Origin: Mixta intestinalis
GTDB taxonomy: Bacteria; Pseudomonadota; Gammaproteobacteria; Enterobacterales; Enterobacteriaceae
Assembly (NCBI RefSeq): GCF_009914055.1
Contig: NZ_CP028271.1
Coordinates: 4,154,001 to 4,218,000, forward strand
Direction: 5' to 3'
DNA length: 64,000 nt
The first letter of the stretch is position 1. Each line of letters starts with the position of its first letter. The notes beneath the pieces are model-generated. The model made no database searches. It had not been told where the DNA came from and was given only the letters and a program-made list of their open reading frames with translations. Shown piece after piece: positions 16,865-26,121 of this stretch. The position numbers and the translations under genes were made by a program.

Positions 16865-17266
16865 TTATTCGTCGCCAGAAAATTTAAATTTCATCAGATC
16901 GCGGCGCTCTTTTTTATCTGGCCGACGATCGGGATGCGGCATCGTCAGCGCGTTCAGCTTACGCGCCTGCGCCATCTTCTCGCGTTTTTCCACGCTTTCC
17001 GGCGTTTCGCTGTAAAGCTGCTGTGCTTCGCTGGCGGGACGACGCTGATCGGTAACGGCACGGATGATAACGGTGCGCTCATCGTTGCCCTGACGTAAAG
17101 TTAGTTCGGCATCCAGTTCAACCAGTTTGCTGGGCTTGCTGCGTTGCCCGTTATAGTGAACCTTGCCGCCTTCAATCATTTCACGCGCTATGGCACGGGT
17201 TTTATAAAAGCGCGCCGCCCACAGCCATTTGTCGAGCCGAACGCCTTCTGCGGTTTTCTCTTTCAT
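16865..17266 (-). CDS. hslR: Heat-shock ribosome-associated protein Hsp15
   Basis: Hsp15 binds stalled 50S subunits that still carry peptidyl-tRNA and helps recycle them. The 133 residues start with an S4 RNA-binding domain (VRLDKWLWAARFYKTR at about 8-23, then VHYNGQRSKPS) and end with a basic tail (HPDRRPDKKERRDL). It is 26 bp upstream of hslO and 17 bp downstream of yrfG, on the same strand. Confidence 0.96.
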   Translation of the reverse strand: MKEKTAEGVRLDKWLWAARFYKTRAIAREMIEGGKVHYNGQRSKPSKLVELDAELTLRQGNDERTVIIRAVTDQRRPASEAQQLYSETPESVEKREKMAQARKLNALTMPHPDRRPDKKERRDLMKFKFSGDE

Positions 17267-17283
17267 TGCTGCTCCCGTCGGGT

Positions 17284-17964
17284 TTACCGCGCCTCTGGCG
17301 TCAGCGCGCCGAGCAAGGTTCGGTAGTCGCTGATGCTCTGATGGCGAGCAAAAGTTTTTGCGGGCTGACCGGAATCGGGATTGCCGACGCCAAGGCAGCA
17401 GGCGATTCCCCAGCGTTGCGCGGCATCCAGTACCGGCTCGCTGTCGTCGATGAACAACGTTCGCTGTTTTTCAAAGCCGGTATGCTGCTCTACGGCCTGC
17501 CATAAACGCTGATCTTCTTTCGGAAAGCCAAATGTATGGGTCGATAGCAATAAATCAAGGTGCCGATCGAGTCCGGTTTGCTGAAGTTTTACGTCCAGAT
17601 TAAAAGGATGCGCGTTAGTAAGTAGAATAGTGCGCTTGCCGCTGACGCGCAGAGCATGCAGAAAGGGAAGGGTATCGGCGCGTAGTCGGGCGCGGCTACG
17701 TACTTCCCAGGTCATGGCGCGGATATCCAGTTCCAGCTCGCGGCTCCAGTAGTCCAGACAATACCAGTTTAGCGTATGCTGCACCGCCTGGTATTTCGCC
17801 ATAATGAAGCGGTTGGCTTCAGCCAGAGAGAGGTTGCGCTGCTGGCTCAGCCTTTGCGGCACCAGCGTTAGCCAGAAATAGTTATCGAACGCCAGATCGA
17901 GCAGTGTGCCATCCATATCCAGCAATACGGTGTCAATATCGCGCCAGTTAATCTCAAGCTGCAT
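17284..17964 (-). CDS. yrfG: HAD-family GMP/IMP nucleotidase YrfG
   Basis: This is a purine 5'-nucleotidase of the haloacid dehalogenase superfamily, cytoplasmic, with GMP and IMP as the known E. coli substrates. Motif I is LLDMDGTLLD with nucleophile Asp16 and Asp18, motif II is ILLTNA, and motif IV is FIDDSEPVLD. The ATG at 17964 (226 residues) has GGAGG 5-6 nt upstream and matches the E. coli start; the frame upstream overlaps igaA and is not used. It leads into hslR-hslO. Confidence 0.94.
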   Translation of the reverse strand: MQLEINWRDIDTVLLDMDGTLLDLAFDNYFWLTLVPQRLSQQRNLSLAEANRFIMAKYQAVQHTLNWYCLDYWSRELELDIRAMTWEVRSRARLRADTLPFLHALRVSGKRTILLTNAHPFNLDVKLQQTGLDRHLDLLLSTHTFGFPKEDQRLWQAVEQHTGFEKQRTLFIDDSEPVLDAAQRWGIACCLGVGNPDSGQPAKTFARHQSISDYRTLLGALTPEAR

Positions 17965-18016
17965 GCCGCCTCCGGGCCAGTAAAAATTGGGCCACAGGGT
18001 AGCACAGTTGAAAAGG

Positions 18017-20155
18017 TCAGAATAACGGACGCATACCCGGTAATGGCGTGAGCGCGTGGTTAAAACATTTGTCGTAGTATTGCTGAATTTCCACAATACG
18101 TTTGCGGTTGCGATGGATGCGTTTTAGCGCCAGCAGACCATTTATTAGTATGCTCAGGCACAGCACCAGCAGCAGCAGCGAAGTGCCTAAATAGCGCCAG
18201 AGCGTGAGTGGATCCGGCTTGCTGTGCAGCGCAATATGGCGCGTGCCGTTGGCGTCCGTATGGATGCTGGTAATAATGCCTGCCGCGTTAAATGAGGTGT
18301 GGAGCAGCATTCCGGCAAGGCGTTGCAGCTCTTGCCACTGCTCCGGCGCATTGAAGTCAAACAGCGAGATGGTTGGTTGTGGATGATTAACCAGCTGTCG
18401 CCCTTCATCGCTAACGATCAGGAAACCATTGGGCGGTGGGCTGTTTAGCGCTTCTGCCGCACGGTGCGTTTCGCGGTAGAAGAAAGTTGAGGTTGAAGTA
18501 TTCACCAGATTTTCCAGTGCTTCGGCGCTGACCGGACGCAGCAGCACATTCATGCCGTTAAGCGCGCCAGAATCTGCCCGCTTTACTAATGTTTCCCAGT
18601 CTTTCGCGTTACCGAGGTTAACCAGCGCGTTTTTCAGCCGCACGCAGTCCTGCGGCTGGTTACAGAGATCCTGCGTTTTCACTACCAGATCGGCGAAATC
18701 ATCCAGCAAAATCATCCCTGATTTCTGGATAGCGGTGGCGAGCTGTGGATTCAGCTTACTGTCGGCACCGTTTTGCGGATGCAGTTGCTGTTTGGTAACC
18801 GTTAGCAGTGCTGAAGCCTTATCAATAATTTCCGACTGCGGTAGCGGCAAAGGTGAGGCCAGATTCCAGTAAATGGCCGAACAATCAAAAGGCATAAAGG
18901 CATAGCTGCGGTTGCTCTGGTAGCTGGCGGGCACTGAACACATGCCGGTGCCGCTGACTTTCAGGCTATCGCCCACGTGCAGTGGCATTCGCTCCAGTTC
19001 AGTTACCGAGTTAACCTGAATACGTTCGGTGCCGGTTAGCCATGCAAGGCTTAGCTTCAGCGGCATGGTTAACGGAACCCAGCTGACCAGTAACGCCAGA
19101 ACCAGCAGCGATCCGCAGGCCAGCACCATGTTTTTTCGCCAGCGCTGAACCGGGAAATTGCGCACTTCATCCTGTAGCGACAGGAATCTGCCCTGTCGCA
19201 CCACCTGGCGATTCAGATAGATATCCACATCGGTGGTCTGCCCCAAATCGTACGCGACATAGGGCTGCCAGTGTGACGGATAGATCAGATCGATAATGCC
19301 GAGAGAAATGTTATTGATCTGTCCCTGATTGGCTTCGCTGAACAGTCCCCAGCGCTTTGGCGCACCGCGTAGACAGTGAATCTCACGCAGATCTTTCTCT
19401 GCCGGACGGCGATACATAAACCACAGGCTGATCAGAATCAACGCCAGACTGGCGCTGACCAGCCAGGGCATAAAAATCAGCGGCGTCACCAGGCTAATAA
19501 AAAGCAGCAGTAAACCGATGCAGATCACCGTGGCTTCACGTGTGCCGTCGCTGCGTGACAGGCAGTGTTCCTCCGGCGTCTCTTTACGTACCTGAAGCAG
19601 CTCAATGTTCTCGCTCTGTTCCTGACGAATCGAGGCGTTAGCCGCGCTGGGATGCACCACCGAAGGCAACATGCTTTGCTCCCAGGCGTAGCTCAGCAGA
19701 GAGTGACCGTTAAGCGAAATCACCAGCGGTATGGTGTGCGTTTTAATCAGCTCAACGAAATTCTCTTCGGCAATATATTGCTCCCATAGCGGCGGCAGGT
19801 GCACTTCAAGCGCGTCGAGATAGTAACGCCACTTCTGCGGATCGTCGGTAGAAAGGCCGTAGCGGGTAATGGCGCGGGTGACGGGATAGACTTTATTACT
19901 TTGGGAACTTAACGACAGCATTTCGGGCGAGGCGCTGGCCCCGCCGGGCTGGATGGTGCGCTGTTTCTTCGCCAGAGAATCGAGATAGCGTTCAACAGCT
20001 TCGCGCTCTTCCGGCGTCAGGTTACGATAGGGGGGACTAATAAACGGCAGCGGTTTCGCCAACGGCGGACGATGCCGCATAGCGTACCAAAAACAGATAC
20101 CTGCGATAACAGAGCAGGTAAGCATTACACCAAGAATAATAATTATTGTGTTCAT
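18017..20155 (-). CDS. igaA: Inner-membrane Rcs inhibitor IgaA (YrfF/MucM)
   Basis: IgaA is an essential inner-membrane protein that restrains the Rcs envelope-stress phosphorelay by contacting RcsD. The 712 residues match the family. Visible membrane segments are at about 3-22, a pair around 205-245, one at about 340-360 (NMVLACGSLLVLALLVSWV), and a last one near residue 655-675 (SLLLLVLCLSILINGLLAL). A large periplasmic region with Cys pairs lies between the last two. It is upstream of yrfG on the same strand with a 52-bp gap. Confidence 0.95.
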   Translation of the reverse strand: MNTIIIILGVMLTCSVIAGICFWYAMRHRPPLAKPLPFISPPYRNLTPEEREAVERYLDSLAKKQRTIQPGGASASPEMLSLSSQSNKVYPVTRAITRYGLSTDDPQKWRYYLDALEVHLPPLWEQYIAEENFVELIKTHTIPLVISLNGHSLLSYAWEQSMLPSVVHPSAANASIRQEQSENIELLQVRKETPEEHCLSRSDGTREATVICIGLLLLFISLVTPLIFMPWLVSASLALILISLWFMYRRPAEKDLREIHCLRGAPKRWGLFSEANQGQINNISLGIIDLIYPSHWQPYVAYDLGQTTDVDIYLNRQVVRQGRFLSLQDEVRNFPVQRWRKNMVLACGSLLVLALLVSWVPLTMPLKLSLAWLTGTERIQVNSVTELERMPLHVGDSLKVSGTGMCSVPASYQSNRSYAFMPFDCSAIYWNLASPLPLPQSEIIDKASALLTVTKQQLHPQNGADSKLNPQLATAIQKSGMILLDDFADLVVKTQDLCNQPQDCVRLKNALVNLGNAKDWETLVKRADSGALNGMNVLLRPVSAEALENLVNTSTSTFFYRETHRAAEALNSPPPNGFLIVSDEGRQLVNHPQPTISLFDFNAPEQWQELQRLAGMLLHTSFNAAGIITSIHTDANGTRHIALHSKPDPLTLWRYLGTSLLLLVLCLSILINGLLALKRIHRNRKRIVEIQQYYDKCFNHALTPLPGMRPLF

Positions 20156-20561
20156 GCTATGCTCATTCCAGCCATACTACTGCCGTCACTATAATTGCTC
20201 GCTCCAGGCTAAGTTACAGAAAGTGTACTAATTTTGGCGGGATTGGGTAGCGCTGGCAACCAACCTGATAACGAAAATAGCGCACTAAATCATAAAATTA
20301 TATGTACTATACAGAAAACCTTATTGAGATATTACCCGGCACGGCTAAAGGAAAGTATCGGCATTATCCTATTTGTAAGTTGCCCGTTGACTTTGGCGTA
20401 AAAAGTATTCTGCAATCGTGACCTCTGTTTGTTATAAAAAAGTAAATTAAACCATATGATGATTGGATTCCCGTGATGCCTGTCGCACAATATCTTTTTG
20501 CCGATCTTGATGTCATGACGACCGGCCGGCGATCATCAACCGCGCTCTATCTGGGGTCCCC
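20156..20561. other. Divergent intergenic region between igaA and nudE
   Basis: This is 406 bp, A+T-rich in the middle, with no coding sequence I can support. It must carry the promoters of igaA (minus) and nudE (plus). No clear repeat or operator was seen. Confidence 0.5.
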
Positions 20562-21128
20562 ATGTCGAGAGAATTAGAGAAACCCAAAATTTTAAGTGTT
20601 GAGCCCGTTGCCCGTTCGCGCCTGTTTACCATTGAGGCGGTGGATCTGGTTTTTAGCAACGGCGAACAACGCGTATATGAACGTATGCGTCCTTCCGAAC
20701 GCGAAGCGGTAATGATTGTGCCGATTATTGACAATCACCTGGTGCTGATTCAGGAATATGTAGTTGGCCTGGAAACCTATGAGCTGGGCTTCCCGAAGGG
20801 GCTGATTGACGCTGGCGAGTCGGTGTTTGAGGCAGCGAATCGGGAACTGAAAGAAGAGGCCGGATTTGGCGCAGAAGAGATGGAAGCACTGGGCAAGTTG
20901 ACGATGGCTCCCTCTTACTTTTCCAGCAAAATGAATGTGGTGGTGGCTGAAAACCTCTATCCTGAAAAACTGGAAGGGGACGAACCAGAGCCGCTGCCGG
21001 TAATCCGTTGGCCGCTGGATAATTTAATGGCACTGCTGGATGAGCCTGATTTTAGCGAGGCGCGTAACATTAGCGCACTGTTCCTCGTGCGCGAATGGTT
21101 GGTAAAACAGCAGCGTCTGGCCTATTAA
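20562..21128 (+). CDS. nudE: ADP-compounds Nudix hydrolase NudE
   Basis: NudE hydrolyses Ap3A, ADP-ribose and NADH to AMP-containing products in the cytoplasm. The 188 residues contain a complete Nudix box: Gly80, Glu86, Arg94-Glu95, Glu98-Glu99 and Gly101 in GLIDAGE...RELKEEAGF. It is convergent with mrcA across a shared terminator, the same arrangement as in E. coli. Confidence 0.96.
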   Translation: MSRELEKPKILSVEPVARSRLFTIEAVDLVFSNGEQRVYERMRPSEREAVMIVPIIDNHLVLIQEYVVGLETYELGFPKGLIDAGESVFEAANRELKEEAGFGAEEMEALGKLTMAPSYFSSKMNVVVAENLYPEKLEGDEPEPLPVIRWPLDNLMALLDEPDFSEARNISALFLVREWLVKQQRLAY

Positions 21129-21172
21129 ATGGTCAGCAGCGCTGAAACCGGGCGTTGCGATAAACATGATAA

Positions 21173-21200
21173 AAAAAGGGGCGAATCATCGCCCCTTTTT
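21173..21200. terminator. Bidirectional terminator between nudE and mrcA
   Basis: A perfect 12-bp stem (21173-21184 with 21189-21200) has the loop ATCA, an A-run on the left and a T-run on the right. Confidence 0.92.
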
Positions 21201-21218
21201 ACGTCGCTTGTCTGGTTA

Positions 21219-23768
21219 TCAGAACAGCTCGTGTGTCTCGCCATTATCCATAAGCGTGGTGCCGACATCATGCACGGAATACTCGGTAGGCTGAGTGCCT
21301 TCGATAAAGTATTCCTGACGCGTATTGCCGCCGCCGTTGGCTAACTTGCCGGTGCTGCGATCGATCGTTACCGTGACGATCCCCGGCGGTGGCGTCAATG
21401 GCTGCTCTGGCACGCCATCCAGCGCGGCTTTCATATAATCATCCCACGCAGGCTGTGCGCTTTTAGCGCCGCCTTCATAACCGGAGATTTGATCTTTTAT
21501 CGCCCCGGAGACGGTTGAACGTCCTAAATCGCGGCGGTGATCGTCAAAGCCGATCCACACCGTTGTCACTACGCCAGGGCCATAGCCAGAGAACCAGGCA
21601 TCTTTCGAACTGTTAGTGGTACCCGTTTTGCCACCGATATCGTTGCGCTTCAGATCGCGTCCGGCACGCCAGCCAGTTCCCATCCAACCCGGCTCGCCAA
21701 AAATATTGGAGTTCAGCGCGCTTTTTATCAGGAAAGAGAGCGGCGTATTAATCACGTGCGGCGCGTACTGCTGTGCTACCGCTGGCTGCGCTGCGCCTAC
21801 CTGCTGTAAGACAGGCTGCGGTACGGTGGCGTTACGGTTTTCCTGCGATATCGCGACGTTTTCCACGCTCTCTTCACCCAGCGCGACCGATTTTTTGGTT
21901 TCGCCATAAATTACCGGCAAATTGCATTCCGGGCAGGCGATGCGCGGCTTGTTCTCAAACAGCGTTTCACCGTTCTCATTTTCGATTTTACGGATGAAGT
22001 AAGGATCGACAAGAAATCCGCCGTTCGCCATCACCGCGTAGCCACGCGCCATTTGTAGCGGTGTAAAGGAGGCGGCACCGAGCGCCAGCGATTCGGTACG
22101 GACAATGTTCTGTGCCGGGAAGCCGAAGCGCTGTAAATACTCTGCGGCATAGTCGACGCCCATCGCACGCATCGCGCGTACCATAACAACGTTTTTCGAC
22201 TGGCCCAGCCCCTGACGCAGGCGAATCGGACCATCATAGACTGCCGGGGAGTTTTTAGGACGCCAGTCGGAGCCTGCACCCGCATCCCAACGCGAGATCG
22301 GTACATCGTTCAGAATGGATGCCAGCGTCAGACCGCGATCCATTGCCGCCGTGTAGAGGAACGGCTTGATATTTGAACCAACCTGACGCAGCGACTGCGT
22401 CACACGGTTAAATTTGCTCTGGTTAAAATCGAAGCCGCCGACTAACGCGCGTACCGCGCCATCATGCGGATCAAGAGAAACCAGCGAAGAGTTTACGTCC
22501 GGCACCTGAGCCAGCCACCAGGTATTCTCAACCTTACGAACCCAAATCTGCTGTCCTGGCTGGAGCACCTGGGTCACGCTGCGCGGCACGGCACCCTGTA
22601 GCGTATCGGATTTAAAAGGACGCGCCCAACGAACGCCTTCCATCGTCAGCGAAACGTTGCTGCCGTCGCGCATCAGCGCGGTTGCCTCGTTGCTGTTGGC
22701 GCTGGTGACAACGGCGGGCCACAGCGGGCCATAGACCGGTAGCGTCTTCAGCGTTTTCAGAATCTGCGCGTGATCCCAGGCGGGCTCGCCCACTCGCCAC
22801 AGGATATTGGCCGGGCCGCGGTAGCCGTGGCGCATATCGTACGCCAGTACGTTATTACGTACTGCGTCCTGCGCGGCCTGCTGTAGTCGGCGGGTAACGG
22901 TAGTGTAAACCTTGAAACCATCGCTATAAGCGTTCTCGCCATAGCGCTTCAGCATTTCCTGACGCACCATTTCGGTGAGATAGGGGGCGGAAAAGACGAT
23001 TTCTGGCCCGTGATAGCTCGCTTCTAACGGTTCGCTGCGCGCTTCCGTGTATTGCTGCTGCGTGATGTAGTGCTGATCCAGCATACGTGCCAGCACCACA
23101 TTACGACGCGACAGCGCACGTGAATGAGAATAGAGCGGGTTGAACGTCGACGGCGCTTTTGGCAACCCGGCGATCATCGCCATTTCGCTTAGCGTCAGCG
23201 CATCGACATTCTTACCGAAATAGACCTGAGCCGCCGCACCGACACCATAGGCGCGGTAGCCGAGATAAATCTTATTCAGATAAAGCTCAAGAATTTCATC
23301 CTTGCTGAGCAGCTGTTCAATGCGGATTGCCAGAAACGCTTCCTTGATCTTACGCATCAGGGTGCGTTCCGGGCTCAGAAAGAAGTTACGCGCCAGCTGC
23401 TGGGTAATGGTACTGGCGCCCTGCGAAGCGTGACCGGAAAGCAGGGCGACGCTGGCCGCACGGAAAATACCGATCGGATCGACGCCGTGATGCTCATAAA
23501 AACGGCTATCTTCGGTGGCAATAAAGGCTTTAACCAGCTCAGGGGGCATTTGCGCCAGGGTCAGAGGAATACGGCGCTTTTCGCCATACTGGGCGATAAG
23601 TTCACCATCAGCGCTGTAGACCTGCATCGGCGTTTGCAAACGAACGTCTTTCAGCGTGTTCACATCCGGAAGCTGCGGCTCAATGTATTTGTATAACCCG
23701 TAAACCGAGCCAACGCCCAGCAAAATGCAACACACTGCAAGAATCAATAAATACTTTACGAACTTCAC
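21219..23768 (-). CDS. mrcA: Penicillin-binding protein 1A (bifunctional transglycosylase/transpeptidase)
   Basis: PBP1A is an inner-membrane enzyme that polymerises and crosslinks peptidoglycan. The 849 residues show an N-terminal membrane anchor at about 7-28, a GT51 domain with EDSRFYEHHGVD and QGASTITQQLARN, an inserted OB-like region, and a transpeptidase domain. The last has the SxxK motif GSNIKPF (near residue 465) and the KTG motif GGKTGTTNSSKDAW. It is divergent from hofM. Length and order agree with E. coli PBP1A. Confidence 0.97.
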   Translation of the reverse strand: MKFVKYLLILAVCCILLGVGSVYGLYKYIEPQLPDVNTLKDVRLQTPMQVYSADGELIAQYGEKRRIPLTLAQMPPELVKAFIATEDSRFYEHHGVDPIGIFRAASVALLSGHASQGASTITQQLARNFFLSPERTLMRKIKEAFLAIRIEQLLSKDEILELYLNKIYLGYRAYGVGAAAQVYFGKNVDALTLSEMAMIAGLPKAPSTFNPLYSHSRALSRRNVVLARMLDQHYITQQQYTEARSEPLEASYHGPEIVFSAPYLTEMVRQEMLKRYGENAYSDGFKVYTTVTRRLQQAAQDAVRNNVLAYDMRHGYRGPANILWRVGEPAWDHAQILKTLKTLPVYGPLWPAVVTSANSNEATALMRDGSNVSLTMEGVRWARPFKSDTLQGAVPRSVTQVLQPGQQIWVRKVENTWWLAQVPDVNSSLVSLDPHDGAVRALVGGFDFNQSKFNRVTQSLRQVGSNIKPFLYTAAMDRGLTLASILNDVPISRWDAGAGSDWRPKNSPAVYDGPIRLRQGLGQSKNVVMVRAMRAMGVDYAAEYLQRFGFPAQNIVRTESLALGAASFTPLQMARGYAVMANGGFLVDPYFIRKIENENGETLFENKPRIACPECNLPVIYGETKKSVALGEESVENVAISQENRNATVPQPVLQQVGAAQPAVAQQYAPHVINTPLSFLIKSALNSNIFGEPGWMGTGWRAGRDLKRNDIGGKTGTTNSSKDAWFSGYGPGVVTTVWIGFDDHRRDLGRSTVSGAIKDQISGYEGGAKSAQPAWDDYMKAALDGVPEQPLTPPPGIVTVTIDRSTGKLANGGGNTRQEYFIEGTQPTEYSVHDVGTTLMDNGETHELF

Positions 23769-23888
23769 CTGAGATTTCCCACTTCATGTCATTTGGGCAG
23801 TTTATAAACAATCGCGCGGTAGTATAAAGGCAAGCCAGACGCTTTGATACGTCCTTTTATATTATGACGATATGGAGATCGCGCAAAA

Positions 23889-24713
23889 ATGGCTTTTCAG
23901 AATTGGCAGGTGGGGCTGGACATTCAGAACGGGCAGCTCTGCGCCTTAGCTATTCAGCGCCGCCGTAATGGCTGGCAGCTACGCCACTGGTGGCAACATG
24001 CGCTGCCGCACAATACTTTGAATAACGGAACTTTAATTGAATCCCCTGATTTAATCACTCTGTTACGGCGCTGGCGTAAGCAACTGCCACGCAAAATATC
24101 TTTGCGTATAGGTTTTCCGTCTCAGGCGGTGCTACAGCGTTATTTAGCCGCGCCTCCCCAGCAACTACGCGAACCGGAGCTGGGGCGCTATGCCAGCGCC
24201 GCCGCCGAGCGTCTCTTTCCACTCACGGCCAACGAACTGGCGCTGGATTACTGCGCGGTTCCGCAGCCGCAAATGCGCTTATGCCTGACCGCCGCCCGAC
24301 AGAGTATCGTTAAGCAGTGGCTACTCACCCTCACCCAGGCTGATTTAGCGCCCGACGTGGTGGCTCCCGCCAGTAGCGCACTGGAAACCGTTGGCGAACT
24401 GATGCAGCTACCCATGGATGCAGCGCTGATCCATCAGCTTAGCGATCACTGGCTGTGGTTTATGCCCGGTCGGGAAGAGGCTGTTTCAGGCTGGGCACCG
24501 GGTACGCTGATAATGGAAAGCGGGCAGCTGGCGCAGGTGTTGCCCGCGGCGCAGCAATTCTGGTTTAGCGCTGCGCTTTCTGCCGAGCTACTGATGGGAA
24601 TGCAGCCTTTGCAGCCGTTAAGCCTGCTGCGTTTTATACAGCCTCCGCTGCCCGCCAACGGTGGCCTGTTTACCCTCGCGCTTGGACTGGCGCTGCATCA
24701 GGAAGGAGCGTAA
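23889..24713 (+). CDS. hofM: PilM-like DNA utilization protein HofM
   Basis: HofM is the first gene of hofMNOPQ, the enterobacterial counterpart of pilMNOPQ, needed in E. coli for growth on DNA as carbon source. The 274-residue protein is an actin-fold PilM relative, with an N-terminal VGLDIQNGQLCALAIQRR strand-turn and a helical ERLFPLTANELALDY segment; it is shorter than true PilM. It is predicted to be cytoplasmic and to contact HofN at the membrane. The stop overlaps the hofN ATG (TAATG). Confidence 0.9.
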   Translation: MAFQNWQVGLDIQNGQLCALAIQRRRNGWQLRHWWQHALPHNTLNNGTLIESPDLITLLRRWRKQLPRKISLRIGFPSQAVLQRYLAAPPQQLREPELGRYASAAAERLFPLTANELALDYCAVPQPQMRLCLTAARQSIVKQWLLTLTQADLAPDVVAPASSALETVGELMQLPMDAALIHQLSDHWLWFMPGREEAVSGWAPGTLIMESGQLAQVLPAAQQFWFSAALSAELLMGMQPLQPLSLLRFIQPPLPANGGLFTLALGLALHQEGA

Positions 24714-25261
24714 TGAGCGGCGTTAATCTGCTGGACTGGCGACAGCGTAAGCTGCAACGGCGGCTGGTGCACTGGATTTGGCGAAGCAGCGTGCTGTTAT
24801 TGCTGGCGCTGATGGTATTGCTGACCGCCCGACAAAGTCTGACAAAAAACGTACAGCAACGGCAGGAAATATTGCAGCAATGGCAGCAGGCCGACCGGCA
24901 GTTACAACTGCTAACGCAGCGGTACGGCACACTTCGCGCGCAGCTGCAAAAGCTACAGACGCAGGTGGCACAGCGGCAGCAACAGCGCCAGCGGCTTGCC
25001 TACTGGCAGACTTTTATGCGTCAGCTTGAGCTCAGCGTGCCGGATGAGCTATGGCTCTCTTCTTTAAAACATCAGCAGCACGCGCTGCACATTGAAGGCG
25101 TCAGCCTGCGGCCTGAGGCTGCCCGATTGCTGAATCAGCGGCTCAGGCTGCCGCAGTTTTTGCAGGACTGGTTGCCCGGCGCGCTGCAAAAAAATGAGGA
25201 CGGCCTTTATCACTTCACGCTGGCGGCAAAACTGGTGGAGGAAGCAAAAGATGAAAAATGA
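24713..25261 (+). CDS. hofN: PilN-like DNA utilization protein HofN
   Basis: HofN is a 182-residue bitopic inner-membrane protein: short N-terminus (NLLDWRQRKLQRR), a membrane helix at about 23-40 (IWRSSVLLLLALMVLLTA), a Gln-rich coiled coil, and a periplasmic ferredoxin-like region (LPDELWLSSL type). It is the PilN partner of HofO in the alignment complex. It is coupled to hofM by a TAATG and overlaps hofO by 11 bp. Confidence 0.9.
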   Translation: MSGVNLLDWRQRKLQRRLVHWIWRSSVLLLLALMVLLTARQSLTKNVQQRQEILQQWQQADRQLQLLTQRYGTLRAQLQKLQTQVAQRQQQRQRLAYWQTFMRQLELSVPDELWLSSLKHQQHALHIEGVSLRPEAARLLNQRLRLPQFLQDWLPGALQKNEDGLYHFTLAAKLVEEAKDEK

Positions 25262-25760
25262 GTTTTTGCTGCGCTGGCTATTGATGTCAGAAATGCTGCG
25301 TTGGCTCACTCTGCTTGGGCTATTGGTAGCGGTGACGTTAACCGTTAGCAGCCTCTGGATTACGCCGGTAGAGGCGCAGCTTCGCCAGCTACAGCAGGAA
25401 ACGAGGCAGCAGCAGCGCCACTATCGGCAGCGGCTGACGCACCTGTTAAACCAGAGCGGTCTACAGCAGTTACAGGCACATAATCAACAGCTTCTGGATG
25501 AGATGGTGCGCGAAGGCAGGCCATTTTCACTTTATACGCTGTTGCAACACAGTGGAAGCGAACTGGAGCAGTGGATGCCAGGCGATCGGGAAAGTCTGTT
25601 ACAGCTGTGGCTCAGCTGGGCGCAGCTAAAAACGCTTTTTGCCTATCTGATCGCCTGCGAGCCCGCGCCTACGCTGAACGCTTTTAACGTACAGCGTAAG
25701 GAGGCGCGTCTGTATGCCACATTTCATTTGGCGTTTGATAAGCCAGCATCTCTGGATTAG
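25251..25760 (+). CDS. hofO: PilO-like DNA utilization protein HofO
   Basis: HofO is a 169-residue protein with a single membrane helix at about 17-35 (LLGLLVAVTLTVSSLWI), a Gln/Arg-rich coiled coil and a short periplasmic domain, matching HofO/PilO architecture. The ATG at 25251 was chosen because it begins MKNEFLLRWLL just before the membrane helix; the frame remains open upstream inside hofN. It overlaps hofN by 11 bp and hofP by 47 bp. Confidence 0.86.
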   Translation: MKNEFLLRWLLMSEMLRWLTLLGLLVAVTLTVSSLWITPVEAQLRQLQQETRQQQRHYRQRLTHLLNQSGLQQLQAHNQQLLDEMVREGRPFSLYTLLQHSGSELEQWMPGDRESLLQLWLSWAQLKTLFAYLIACEPAPTLNAFNVQRKEARLYATFHLAFDKPASLD

Positions 25761-26121
25761 CGGTGTGCTGTTTATCTGTCTACCTGCCGCCGGACGCGAT
25801 CCCTTTGCCGCTCCGCAGGTAGTTTGCCAGCAGCCAGCGGCTTCGCTGGAAAACTGGCGACTGTTGGGCATTATCGGGCGGCCTGCGGATTACGTTGGTT
25901 GGCTACGTTCACCCCAGGGGAAAATCCTGCGCGTGGCGCGCAACCATCCCATGCCTTTTGCTGAGTGGCAGATAGAAGAACTGGTGGCATTTCGTCTGAC
26001 GTTACGCGCGCCTTTGGGCTGCGTGCCGCAGCTGGCTACGCTGCAAATAAAAGGAAAATATCATGAGGATCGGGATAGTGCTGCTGTGGCTGTTGAGCGC
26101 CATCGCACAGGGCAGGGATGA
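25714..26121 (+). CDS. hofP: PilP-like DNA utilization protein HofP
   Basis: HofP is a 135-residue protein with an N-terminal signal or anchor (about 8-25) and a PilP-like core in which a short strand pattern (ENWRLLGIIGRPADYVGWL, then GKILRVARNHPMPFAEWQI) links the inner-membrane HofNO to the HofQ secretin. A strong AAGGAGG lies 9 nt before the ATG. The last 19 codons overlap the hofQ start region (59 bp), which is unusual but consistent with this tightly packed operon. Confidence 0.86.
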   Translation: MPHFIWRLISQHLWISGVLFICLPAAGRDPFAAPQVVCQQPAASLENWRLLGIIGRPADYVGWLRSPQGKILRVARNHPMPFAEWQIEELVAFRLTLRAPLGCVPQLATLQIKGKYHEDRDSAAVAVERHRTGQG